Source: a bacterium
GTDB taxonomy: Bacteria; Cyanobacteriota; Vampirovibrionia; Obscuribacterales; Obscuribacteraceae
Length of the DNA: 16,863 nucleotides
Assembly (NCBI GenBank): GCA_030431355.1
Contig: JAUIJG010000057.1
Coordinates: 1-16,863 of the forward strand
Direction of reading: 5' to 3'
The position numbers and the translations under genes are program-made. The notes under the pieces were generated by a model. The model was not told the DNA's origin. It searched no databases and saw only the letters and a list, made by a program, of their open reading frames with translations. Below are positions 8,448-15,361 of the stretch, in pieces. The first letter of the stretch is position 1, and the number at the start of each line of letters is the position of its first letter.

Positions 8448-9313
8448 ATGGCCTGCGTGCCCAGGGATTCAGCCGCCGCCGGGTCCTTGCGAACCAACTC
8501 CTTAAAGATACCCTCTGCCATTTCCATAGCAGGAAGTTGAAGGTCATCAGATTGACAGTTTTCATGAATTAGCCGCAAGTCTTTTATCATATGCTTGAGC
8601 ATGAAACCCGGCTTCAAATCATCCTTTACGATGCGAGTTCCCAGGTTGGACAAAGCCCAGGAGCCGCCTGCCCCATCCTTCAAAACTTCCACCACCAGGG
8701 AAGGATCCAGTCCAAATCTCTTGGCCAGACAAATAGACTCACTAACCGCGGACATGGTAACCGCACATAGCACCTGATTACAGAGCTTCAGCGCCTGACC
8801 GGAGCCAGCCGGTCCGCAATGTTTGACGGTGGATCCCATCTTTTGCAAATAGGGAAGAGCCGCTTTAAATGCACTCTCCTCACCGCCTACCATAATAGTC
8901 AAAGTACCGTTGAGGGCACCCACGTCACCGCCGGTAATAGGAGCATCGAGAAATTTCAATTCGCTCCCGGCCAACTCGTCAAATATGTGCTCGGCTGACT
9001 TTGGACCGATTGTGGAGAAGTCCACCACCACAGCCCCAGGCTTTGCGCTGGCTGATACACCACTTTCACCGAGAATAACCTGTTCAACATCTTGAACATC
9101 GCCAAGACAGGTGAAAACGAAGTCCGCCTCGCTCACACATGTGGCAATAGAATCACTCTCCATGCAGCCGGCTTCCAGCGCTTGCTTCATTCCGGGTCTA
9201 CCGGAACTGCGATTCCAGACACTTACGTCATAACCGGCTCTGGCCAGATTGGAAGCCATGGAAGCACCCATTATTCCCATTCCTAAAAACGCTAGTTTGC
9301 TCTTATCGCCCAT
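8423..9313 (-). CDS. Beta-hydroxyacid dehydrogenase, 3-hydroxyisobutyrate dehydrogenase family
   Basis: NAD(P)-dependent oxidoreductase of the 6-phosphogluconate dehydrogenase-like superfamily (3-hydroxyisobutyrate dehydrogenase, tartronate semialdehyde reductase, GlxR/GarR relatives). The 296-residue length is typical. It has an N-terminal Rossmann fold with GMGIMG at 11-16, the substrate-loop signature LDAPITGGDVGALNGTLTIMVGG (122-144), catalytic Lys176 in GSGQALKLCNQ, and the all-helical C-terminal domain with KHMIKDLRL (240-248). ATG 9313 is chosen because the protein then begins just before the Rossmann strand and two overlapping AGGAG elements lie 8-13 nt upstream. An in-frame TTG at 9406 would add 31 residues of no family resemblance. 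The substrate cannot be read from sequence; valine breakdown would suit the methylmalonyl-CoA mutase seen further on, but that is inference. Its final codons form one unit of the 19-bp repeat array. Confidence 0.9.
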   Translation of the reverse strand: MGDKSKLAFLGMGIMGASMASNLARAGYDVSVWNRSSGRPGMKQALEAGCMESDSIATCVSEADFVFTCLGDVQDVEQVILGESGVSASAKPGAVVVDFSTIGPKSAEHIFDELAGSELKFLDAPITGGDVGALNGTLTIMVGGEESAFKAALPYLQKMGSTVKHCGPAGSGQALKLCNQVLCAVTMSAVSESICLAKRFGLDPSLVVEVLKDGAGGSWALSNLGTRIVKDDLKPGFMLKHMIKDLRLIHENCQSDDLQLPAMEMAEGIFKELVRKDPAAAESLGTQAMIKAYGDD

Positions 9314-9412
9314 AGTGCCGCCGATGCTCCTCTCCTGTAACTTCCCGATGGTATTTTCCCCATAGACTATAGCAGTGCGTGGCTGTATACATGAGTAAAA
9401 GGACAAATCCCC

Positions 9413-10432
9413 ATGTCACTCACTGCTGCAAAAACAAGAATATTACTCACAGGAGCCCTATTCCTGGTGATGTTTAGTGCCTGTGACCAAGTATCGGCGA
9501 AATCCAAAGATTCTCGATACGCGCGGGTTACTGTCGGCTCTGTAGAGATTAAGGACTGGCATCACGATATCGTCAAAAGCTATCCGAATTTGAGCCACTA
9601 CCACTGGAATCCTATGTATGCCAATGTTCAAGGATGGAACAAGGTCCGTCCACCAAAACACGGCATAAAAGGGACAATGCCCCAGGCTAAAAGAAGCGCC
9701 TCCAGGCAGAATTCGAAGAGAAGAGCCCGGGTCGTCAAAAAAACAGCAGAGAGAAGGTACAAAAAATACAGCAAATATAACCCGGAAAGAAGCCGACCGA
9801 AATTCATATATAAGAAGCCGATACATGTCGCCACCGGAAGCTTCAGCCAAAGCCAGAAGCAATTAAATGGCAAACTGAACATAAAACCGGTTCATGTATC
9901 AGCTAGAGAAACTGCTATCCGCCTTAAGAAGGAGCAGATAGCGGGTCGCGTCCTTCCCAAGCATGGTGCGCCCAGGGAGCATTCAAACCAGGACAAGAAT
10001 CTGCACGGAGAGCTGCGTCTACCTACTACGAGAGCCAAGCTTGCACAAGCCAAAGTGGGGGAAAAGCTCACAGCCGCAAGACTTGACAGTGGTCGAGTGA
10101 CAGGCACACTGGTGAACAAATCAACCAGGGCCAGCTTGGCGACCACCGGCACCGCAATTGCTCTAAATGCTGCAAATACGAGAGGAAGCTTGCTAAGAAG
10201 AGCCAGCGCTCGCGAGAATTCCGACCAGGATCCTAGCCAAACAACTCCTCCTCGAATCAAAAAATACAAAGCCTACGATCGGACCTCGAGCAGAAGCCAC
10301 AGAGGGTTCAGCCACAACGACTCAAGTGCTTCAGACGCAGAAGATGGTGATAGCCAATTCTTCGGCTCCGGCTTTGGATCCGGCTCCAAAAATAGAGCTG
10401 TTAAGAGCGTCAGGGGCCGCCTCAACTTTTAG
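9413..10432 (+). CDS. Unrecognised basic, low-complexity exported protein
   Basis: 339-residue protein that I do not recognise. Residues 8-28 form a signal peptide (LLTGALFLVMFSAC). Cys24 could be a lipobox cysteine, though Phe at -3 is not canonical, and cleavage after QVSA is an alternative. The only folded-looking part is 35-80, rich in His, Trp and Tyr (IKDWHHDIV, HYHWNPMYANVQGW). Residues 85-135 are strongly basic (SKRRARVVKK, RRYKKYSKYNPERSRPK). Residues 150-265 contain a loose repeat of G-x-L/V cores (LNGKLNI, IAGRVLP, LHGELRLP, VTGTLVN, TRGSLLR). The two phrases REHSNQDKN and RENSDQDPS also look like a diverged duplication. The tail is Ser/Gly/Asp-rich with FGSGFGSGS. The ATG has AAAAGGA 9 nt upstream. 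It is divergent from the dehydrogenase and 69 bp before the next + strand gene. A cell-envelope or DNA/polyanion-binding role is possible; function unknown. Confidence 0.7.
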   Translation: MSLTAAKTRILLTGALFLVMFSACDQVSAKSKDSRYARVTVGSVEIKDWHHDIVKSYPNLSHYHWNPMYANVQGWNKVRPPKHGIKGTMPQAKRSASRQNSKRRARVVKKTAERRYKKYSKYNPERSRPKFIYKKPIHVATGSFSQSQKQLNGKLNIKPVHVSARETAIRLKKEQIAGRVLPKHGAPREHSNQDKNLHGELRLPTTRAKLAQAKVGEKLTAARLDSGRVTGTLVNKSTRASLATTGTAIALNAANTRGSLLRRASARENSDQDPSQTTPPRIKKYKAYDRTSSRSHRGFSHNDSSASDAEDGDSQFFGSGFGSGSKNRAVKSVRGRLNF

Positions 10433-10501
10433 TATTCACAGTATTGACCAGCTATACTTGCCAGAAGAAGCTATTGCGACTAGCAAGGACATCTTTTTCC
10501 C

Positions 10502-11611
10502 ATGGCAATTTCCAAAAAGTCAGCGATTCTAATTCTTACGATGTCCGCTGCAATTTTATCCGCTCTTAAGCTGGAGGTATTTGGGAATGAACGGTCAAGA
10601 AACTCTTCCGCAGAACAAGAGGAGGTGCCTGCATCAGATGCAAAAAGTCTCTATGCTTCCGGTCAATTCCTAAAATCAGCCAGGGCATACACCGAAAAGA
10701 TCAAAACAAAGGAAGGCGCAAAAAATCCCGGGAACTACTTTTATCTGGGCAATTGCTACTATCGATTGAGATATCCGATAAGGGCAAAAGCCCTGTACAA
10801 AATGGTCTTGGAAAAATTTCCCGACAGCGAAGAATGTGAATATGCCAAACATATGCTCAATCGCATTGAAAACCAATCAGTCACACAAGTAGAGAAGAGC
10901 CTAACTTCAAGCAAACTGGTCAAGCTAGAGCCTAAAATCCCCCAATTTGAAACCAGCGAAAATGGGTTGGGAAGCGTCCCCCACAAAAACAACATTTCTG
11001 CAAACTCAGGCAGTGCGATCTCGCACAAAGATAGCGTTGCTTCAAACAAAGACAACGCTGCCGCGAAGGAGAGCAGCACTGCCGTGAAGGAGAGTAGCAC
11101 CGCCGCGAAGGAGAGTAGCACCGCCGCGAAGGAGAGTAGCACCGCCGCGAAGGAGAGTAGCACCGCTTCTACTACCACAACGAGAGAGCCGGAGAGAGAA
11201 AACTCCCCTGAGAGGAAAACCGACCTCACCAGTCCCCATAAATCAGCCCTATACGACATACCTTGCACTTTCAAAAGGCAGGGTGAATTCGTAAAAGCTC
11301 GTATCAATGGCAAAAACCTGGAAGTTCTAGTAGATGCGGCCACTGCTCGCACAAAACTTTCCAGACAGGCGGCAGAAGAGCTGGGAATAGTTATTCCTAT
11401 TGGAGCCTGCGGGGGAAAGACCTTTGCAAATGGAAAGAAGATTGAGTACAAAGAAGTGACTGTGAATATCGCCCTGGGGCCAATTTGCAAGCCTAAATTC
11501 AATGTCTGGATTTGTGATGAAGAGATAGTCAGCAATATCGGTCAAGATATCCTCAGAGAGAAGAGATTCACGATAGACCGCAAACTGAAATTGCTTAGAT
11601 TTTTCCATTGA
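10502..11611 (+). CDS. Membrane-anchored TPR protein with degenerate retropepsin-like domain
   Basis: 369 residues in four parts. Residues 8-27 are one hydrophobic segment, a signal anchor or signal peptide. Residues 46-121 form a TPR pair (AKSLYASGQFLKSARAYTEKI, YFYLGNCYYRLRYPIRAKALYKMVLEKFPDS). Residues about 125-245 are a hydrophilic linker with five near-identical 7-residue units, AAKESST. Residues 253-369 match the single-domain clan AA aspartyl protease fold: VKARINGKNLEVLVDAATARTKLS, then ANGKKIEYKEV, then NIGQDILREKRFTID. The family's catalytic D-T/S-G is D278-A279-A280 here, so Asp is kept but Thr and Gly are lost; activity is doubtful. The domain would lie outside the membrane. An AAGGA about 12 nt before ATG 10502 supports the start, and a TATACT at 10453-10458 may be a -10 element. 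A long minus-strand frame across the linker (10759-11535) is a shadow of the repeat. Confidence 0.82.
   Translation: MAISKKSAILILTMSAAILSALKLEVFGNERSRNSSAEQEEVPASDAKSLYASGQFLKSARAYTEKIKTKEGAKNPGNYFYLGNCYYRLRYPIRAKALYKMVLEKFPDSEECEYAKHMLNRIENQSVTQVEKSLTSSKLVKLEPKIPQFETSENGLGSVPHKNNISANSGSAISHKDSVASNKDNAAAKESSTAVKESSTAAKESSTAAKESSTAAKESSTASTTTTREPERENSPERKTDLTSPHKSALYDIPCTFKRQGEFVKARINGKNLEVLVDAATARTKLSRQAAEELGIVIPIGACGGKTFANGKKIEYKEVTVNIALGPICKPKFNVWICDEEIVSNIGQDILREKRFTIDRKLKLLRFFH
11060..11164 (+). repeat. In-frame 21-bp minisatellite (five units) encoding AAKESST
   Basis: Units start at 11060, 11081, 11102, 11123 and 11144; the last three are identical. The first two differ by a few bases, one changing Ala to Val (AVKESST). 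At protein level the 7-residue rhythm continues upstream as HKDSVAS and NKDNAAA, probably older decayed copies. Being a multiple of three, copy number can change without breaking the gene. Confidence 0.95.
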
Positions 11612-11674
11612 AATTTTTCCGAGTTTTTCGACTGTCACAAAACTCACCCAAAACGTACTTCCCCTCTCGTCCTA

Positions 11675-11718
11675 CCCAGGTGGACAGAAAAACGCGCGTT
11701 TTTCTTTCCACCTTTGGG
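11675..11718. repeat. Long inverted repeat between the retropepsin-like and AbiEi-like genes
   Basis: The core 11686-11705 is a perfect 20-bp palindrome with half-site AGAAAAACGC. After one mismatch the arms continue with AGGTGGA (11678-11684) against TCCACCT (11707-11713), then CCC against GGG past a 2-nt bulge. It lies 64 bp after one stop and 97 bp before the next start, on the same strand. No T-run follows the full stem, so it is not a standard terminator, although the TTTTTCTTT inside the right arm might act as one after the small GCGC stem. An operator for the downstream winged-helix protein is the other main possibility. Confidence 0.75.
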
Positions 11719-11801
11719 AAGCTCAACGAGATAGATTTTGAATGCCTGGAGTTTGAACTTTTTTGCTCGAGAGATCGTCATAAATTTTGTGAGGTTAACA
11801 C

Positions 11802-11806
11802 AGGAG
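11802..11806 (+). promoter_or_regulatory. Ribosome binding site AGGAG fixing the start at 11815
   Basis: AGGAG with an 8-nt spacer before ATG 11815. The frame is open back to a TTG at 11608 overlapping the previous stop, but that extension crosses the long inverted repeat and has no such site, so it is very likely untranslated. Confidence 0.75.
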
Positions 11807-11814
11807 AATCAGCA

Positions 11815-12552
11815 ATGAGCACATCCCTGTTTATTCAAAGACATATCAATGATCTTTCACTAACTAGCCTTTTCACGACCAGAGAGCTTTTACAGTACGG
11901 AACCAGAAATGCAGTTGACTTGACGCTCTTCAAACTAGTCAATGCCGGAATAATTCATCGAGTAGCCAGAGGTGTGTTTCGCAGGGCGTGTCTGTCAAAA
12001 TCACCGCCATCGGTGCTTGATGTCGCCCGGGCAAAAGCCGCCGCATTCTGCAGAAAGATTTTCAACTTTCATGATGTCGCCGCCTACGAAATGGGCATGA
12101 CATCGGAGCTTCCTTCCATTGAGTCACAGAAGCAGCAAAAGGATGAGAAGAATGGAGGCACTACAAAAGTCATATTCTATTCCGACGGCAGCCGAACATC
12201 ATTCAAATTTGGTGAGGTTGAAGTTGAGTTTCGCAGTGCCTGTCCGCGCAAACGCAAGCTTGTGGACGACCGAGTCGGCAAATACTTAAAAGCTCTCTGG
12301 TTCCTCGGTCCCATGGGATACGTCCAAGAGCAATTTGTCGCCCTTGGATTCGACCGCATTGAGCGCAGGGCTCTGAAAGCACAATTGATATTCATGCCCG
12401 GCTGGCTTCAGGCACTATTTCCAAAATGGAGAAGCAAATACAGAGACTACGAACTATTCGGCGCCCCCATTTTCGAAAGGCAAGAGAGCCTGTTTACAAG
12501 AATAAGCAAAATAAGAAAGTCCGGCAACGGCAAGACAATTCCTTATTTTTAA
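11815..12552 (+). CDS. AbiEi/DUF6088-type winged-helix protein, solitary
   Basis: 245-residue protein resembling the DUF6088/AbiEi family, the antitoxin and autorepressor of type IV AbiE toxin-antitoxin systems. An N-terminal winged helix (about 18-57: FTTRELLQYGTRNAVDLTLFKLVNAGIIHRVARGVFRR) is followed by the family's second domain. That domain runs from SPPSVLDVARAKAAAF (63-78) through the strand pair VIFYSDGSRTSFKFGEVEVEFRSACPRK (119-146), comparable with the SDG/TDG-x-S-R-T-x-x-x-G segment of the family, and a helix YLKALWFLG. The C-terminus (190-245) is basic and not typical of the family. No AbiEii-like nucleotidyltransferase toxin gene follows; the next gene is convergent. It may be an orphan antitoxin, a stand-alone regulator or a remnant. 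The long inverted repeat 97 bp upstream could be its operator, because AbiEi proteins are known to bind inverted repeats at their own promoter. Confidence 0.7.
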   Translation: MSTSLFIQRHINDLSLTSLFTTRELLQYGTRNAVDLTLFKLVNAGIIHRVARGVFRRACLSKSPPSVLDVARAKAAAFCRKIFNFHDVAAYEMGMTSELPSIESQKQQKDEKNGGTTKVIFYSDGSRTSFKFGEVEVEFRSACPRKRKLVDDRVGKYLKALWFLGPMGYVQEQFVALGFDRIERRALKAQLIFMPGWLQALFPKWRSKYRDYELFGAPIFERQESLFTRISKIRKSGNGKTIPYF

Positions 12553-12555
12553 ACA

Positions 12556-12741
12556 CCTAGAAACAGCCAAGCTACTGGTCAGTAGCACTCTACATAACAT
12601 GGATTTCTGACGAACCTAGCCAGTAGCAATCTACATGGTACGGTCTTCTGGCAAACCTAGCTAGCTGTACTTGATACCGCGTGTGCTTCTATCTGGCAAA
12701 CCTAACCAGCTGTACTTGAGACGGCGCTCGCTTTTGACAAA
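12556..12741. repeat. Degenerate 41-59-bp tandem repeats overlapping the 3' end of the cystathionine lyase gene
   Basis: Four units each begin with CCTA and end in a GAA/CAAA: 12556-12614, 12615-12655, 12656-12700 and 12701-12741. The last unit contains the stop codon (12702-12704) and final residues of the lyase gene. The third unit matches it at about 23 of the first 30 positions (shared AGCTGTACTTGA), and the first and second share AGTAGCANTCTACAT. The first also carries a GCTACTG-GT-CAGTAGC hairpin at 12571-12586. The array fills the whole convergent spacer. As at 8334-8447, this looks like duplication of a gene's own 3' end past its stop. Confidence 0.75.
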
Positions 12742-13868
12742 GCTTGCTTCAAGTCGTCAAGCAGGTCTTCGATATCCTCGATACCCACTGAAAGACGAAT
12801 CAATCCGTCAACAATGCCACGGGACTCCCTTATCTCTTTGGGAATCGCGCCGTGAGTCATGGAAACCGGATGACAGGCCAGAGACTCGACTCCACCAAGA
12901 CTCTCCGCAAGAGCGAAATATTTAAAAGATGACATGACCTTATTGGCGTTATCCAGGCCACCTTTGATCACGAAAGAGACCATGCCTCCAAATCCGCTCA
13001 TCTGCTTCTTAGCGAGTTCATGGTGAGGGTGGTCCTTAAGACCGGGATAAATAACCCTCTCAACAGCTTCATGCTTGGTGAGAAACTCAGCTATCTTCTC
13101 AGCATTCTCCTGATGAGCTTTCATCCGCACAGCCAGAGTCTTTATTCCCCGGAGAACAAGCCAGGAATCCATGGGACCGGGAACACCTCCCACCGAATTC
13201 TGGTGGAACTGCATTTTTTCGTAAAGCTCTTTGTCATCGGTGATGGTGGCACCACCAACAACATCGCTATGCCCACCAAGATATTTAGTGCAGCTGTGCA
13301 CAACGATATCGGCACCTAGCTTAATAGGATTCTGGAGATACGGACTGGCAAAAGTATTGTCCACCACCGTGATCAGCTTGTGCTCCTTCCCAAGACTCGA
13401 AATAGCCTTGATATCAACCAGCTGGAGCAGAGGATTAGTCGGCGTCTCAAGCCAGATCATCTTGGTGTTGTCTTTGATTGCCGATTTGATTGAATTGAGA
13501 TCAGTCGCATCAACCCAGGAGAAAGAGAGACCATAGCGAGTCAGAACTCTTTCAAAAAGACGATAGGTACCGCCGTATACATCTTCTCCGACGACAACAT
13601 GATCGCCGGTATCGAGAAGGTGTAATACATTCTGCTCAGCGGCCAATCCCGAAGCAAAAGCCAATCCGTAGCGAGCATATTCGATGGAAGCAAGACACTC
13701 TTCCAGAGCGGTCCTGGTGGGGTTACCTGTCCTTGAGTACTCATATCCCTTATGCTTACCGATCTCTTCCTGGACATAGGTAGAAGTCTGGTATATGGGG
13801 GTGATGATTGCACCGGTGGTAGGGTCAGGGTCCTGACCAGCGTGTATAGCCCTGGTAGAGAATTTCAT
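12702..13868 (-). CDS. Cystathionine gamma-lyase (or gamma-synthase), PLP-dependent
   Basis: Cys/Met-metabolism PLP enzyme, 388 residues, cytoplasmic homotetramer in the family. The expected motifs are present: phosphate-contacting YSRTGNPTR (44-52), ASGLAAEQN (72-80), the aspartate under the pyridine nitrogen in VVDNTFASPY (Asp170), Schiff-base Lys195 in HSCTKYLGGHSD, SVGGVPGPMDSWLVLRG (225-241) and SLGGVESLACHP (323-334). Sequence alone does not cleanly separate gamma-lyase (cystathionine to cysteine, 2-oxobutyrate and ammonia) from gamma-synthase. The coupled CBS gene points to the lyase of reverse transsulfuration. ATG 13868 shares one base with the CBS stop (TAATG), and AGGAG sits 7 nt upstream inside CBS, so the two are translationally coupled. 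The last residues (ASAVSSTAG) are encoded by a unit of the downstream repeat array. Confidence 0.93.
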   Translation of the reverse strand: MKFSTRAIHAGQDPDPTTGAIITPIYQTSTYVQEEIGKHKGYEYSRTGNPTRTALEECLASIEYARYGLAFASGLAAEQNVLHLLDTGDHVVVGEDVYGGTYRLFERVLTRYGLSFSWVDATDLNSIKSAIKDNTKMIWLETPTNPLLQLVDIKAISSLGKEHKLITVVDNTFASPYLQNPIKLGADIVVHSCTKYLGGHSDVVGGATITDDKELYEKMQFHQNSVGGVPGPMDSWLVLRGIKTLAVRMKAHQENAEKIAEFLTKHEAVERVIYPGLKDHPHHELAKKQMSGFGGMVSFVIKGGLDNANKVMSSFKYFALAESLGGVESLACHPVSMTHGAIPKEIRESRGIVDGLIRLSVGIEDIEDLLDDLKQALSKASAVSSTAG

Positions 13869-15298
13869 TACTGTACTCCTGCTTTTGATTTCTTCTCCGA
13901 CTTTTTCGAAGAACTTTTGTCCTTAGACGAACTGGTGTTTATTGTCTCTCTCAAATGCCACATGATATCGAAACGAGTGAGAACACCGCAGGCTTTATCG
14001 TTGTCGGTGACCACTACCATGGCATTGCCTAGCCGGAACAACTTATACAGCTGATCCAGTTCAGCTTGAGCATCAAGTTGTGGGAATGGTCTACCCATAA
14101 CATCTCCTACTCTCACATCGGCAGGATTCTTCCGCTCATAAACTACTTGCATAGCCACCACATCGTTAACATGTCCAGCATTGCGGCCATCCCTATCAAC
14201 AACAGGCAACTGATCGATCTGATGCTTCTCCATCAGCTCGATGGCTTTTTTAATAGGTTCATCAGGACTGACAGTAATCATGGCGGGATATTTACCGCGA
14301 CCGGACTTTCTTTCGATTAAGTCATTCACGTAGAAGACCTGGGTACCGGATGGCAAGAAGCCCAGGGACTTCATCCAATCGTCGGAATAGAATTTCGATA
14401 GATAGCCTCTGCCGCCGTCGGGCAAGAGCACAACCATTACATCTTCCTCGGAGAGTCTTTCGGCCACCTTCAAGGCAGCTGTCATAGCTGTTCCGCAAGA
14501 GCCTCCCACCAGGAGACCTTCTTCGCGAGCCATTCTTCTTGCCATCTGGAAAGACTCTTTATCGCTGACCCGCACCATTTCATCGACGATTTTCATATCC
14601 ACGTTTTTGGGAATGAAATCTTCACCGATACCTTCTACGTAGTAGGAGCTGGCCATATCACCGGAGTAAATGCTTCCTTCCGGATCCGCGCCAATAATTT
14701 TAATATCGGGATTCTTCTCTTTGAGGAAACGAGCCGTGCCGGAGATGGTGCCACCGGTGCCGATGCCCGCCACGAAGTGAGTGATTTTTCCTCCGGTCTG
14801 TTCCCAAATTTCAGGGCCGGTTGATTCTGTGTGAGCCATCGGATTGTTGGGATTAGCAAACTGATTCGGCTGACAAGCACCCGGAATTTCCATGGACAAC
14901 TTATTCGCCACGGAGTTGTAGCTCTCATGGGAGCTTGTCTCCACCGTTGGCACAACAACCACTTCAGCGCCATAAGCTTTCAAGAGGTTGATCTTTTCCG
15001 GCGCTACTTTCTCAGGCACTACAAGAATACAATTGTATCCACGAACAGCAGCCAGCTGAGCCAAACCGGTCCCGGTATTCCCGGAGGTCGGCTCCACGAT
15101 GGTCCCGCCGGGTTTAAGCAGTCCCTGCTTTTCGGCTTCCTCAATCATTTTCAGAGCCGGCCGGTCCTTAACGGATCCGCCTGGATTAAATACCTCCATC
15201 TTTGCAAGAATTAGAGGTTTGAGTCCTTCATTTAGCTTGTTGATTTTGACAAGCGGTGTTGACCCAATTGTTTCAAGTATGTTCTCGTAGTACTTCAC
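13868..15298 (-). CDS. cbs: Cystathionine beta-synthase with C-terminal CBS-domain pair
   Basis: PLP enzyme condensing serine and homocysteine to cystathionine, the first step of reverse transsulfuration; 476 residues. The catalytic core (about 1-320) has NPGGSVKDR with Schiff-base Lys44, the substrate loop PTSGNTGTG (71-79), phosphate loop GIGTGGTISG (178-187), and the CBS-typical YYVEGIGEDFIP (219-230), which distinguishes it from cysteine synthase. There is no N-terminal haem region. A Bateman module of two CBS domains follows (about 338-450: AMITVSPDEPIKKAIELMEKHQIDQLPVVD and VGDVMGRPFPQLDAQAELDQLYKLF), a nucleotide-type regulatory unit that binds AdoMet in the human enzyme. A Ser/Lys tail (SSSKDKSSSKKSEKKS) ends the protein. 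It starts at GTG 15298, supported by GGAGGT 9 nt upstream. It is first gene of a pair with the gamma-lyase and divergent from the mutase. Confidence 0.96.
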   Translation of the reverse strand: MKYYENILETIGSTPLVKINKLNEGLKPLILAKMEVFNPGGSVKDRPALKMIEEAEKQGLLKPGGTIVEPTSGNTGTGLAQLAAVRGYNCILVVPEKVAPEKINLLKAYGAEVVVVPTVETSSHESYNSVANKLSMEIPGACQPNQFANPNNPMAHTESTGPEIWEQTGGKITHFVAGIGTGGTISGTARFLKEKNPDIKIIGADPEGSIYSGDMASSYYVEGIGEDFIPKNVDMKIVDEMVRVSDKESFQMARRMAREEGLLVGGSCGTAMTAALKVAERLSEEDVMVVLLPDGGRGYLSKFYSDDWMKSLGFLPSGTQVFYVNDLIERKSGRGKYPAMITVSPDEPIKKAIELMEKHQIDQLPVVDRDGRNAGHVNDVVAMQVVYERKNPADVRVGDVMGRPFPQLDAQAELDQLYKLFRLGNAMVVVTDNDKACGVLTRFDIMWHLRETINTSSSKDKSSSKKSEKKSKAGVQ

Positions 15299-15307
15299 GA
15301 GGAAGCC

Positions 15308-15313
15308 ACCTCC
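15308..15313 (-). promoter_or_regulatory. Strong Shine-Dalgarno GGAGGT for the GTG start of cbs
   Basis: GGAGGT with a 9-nt spacer before the GTG at 15298. It supports GTG as the true start; no ATG in frame would keep the N-terminal MKYYENILETIG of the family. Confidence 0.8.
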
Positions 15314-15341
15314 CTTAAAATATCAAAGCGCGAGACTGGTA

Positions 15342-15347
15342 ATTATA
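15342..15347 (-). promoter_or_regulatory. Candidate -10 element TATAAT for the cbs operon
   Basis: A perfect TATAAT on the minus strand, 44 nt before the cbs start. No good -35 hexamer stands 16-18 bp further upstream, a position that falls in the first codons of the divergent mutase gene. The spacer between the two starts is only 63 bp, so both promoters must be packed or overlapping here. Confidence 0.3.
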
Positions 15348-15361
15348 CGGCTATATAGAAA

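Noticed and set aside
9458..10269. Minus-strand frames of 134 and 125 codons
   Set aside because: Antisense to the unrecognised exported protein gene. The plus-strand frame has a signal peptide and a good ribosome binding site; these hydrophobic frames mirror its Lys/Arg/Ser-rich codons.
10759..11535. 258-codon minus-strand reading frame with repeated LLSFAAV
   Set aside because: It lies antisense to the TPR/retropepsin-like gene, and its repeated hydrophobic pattern is simply the complement of the AAKESST minisatellite. The plus strand carries recognisable domains on both sides.
11608..11814. N-terminal extension of the AbiEi-like protein
   Set aside because: It would start at a TTG overlapping the previous stop and run through a long palindrome. 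ATG 11815 has a strong AGGAG and begins right before the winged helix.
12571..12586. Rho-independent terminator for the AbiEi-like gene
   Set aside because: The 7-bp stem has a 2-nt loop and no T-run after it; it is better read as part of the repeat unit.
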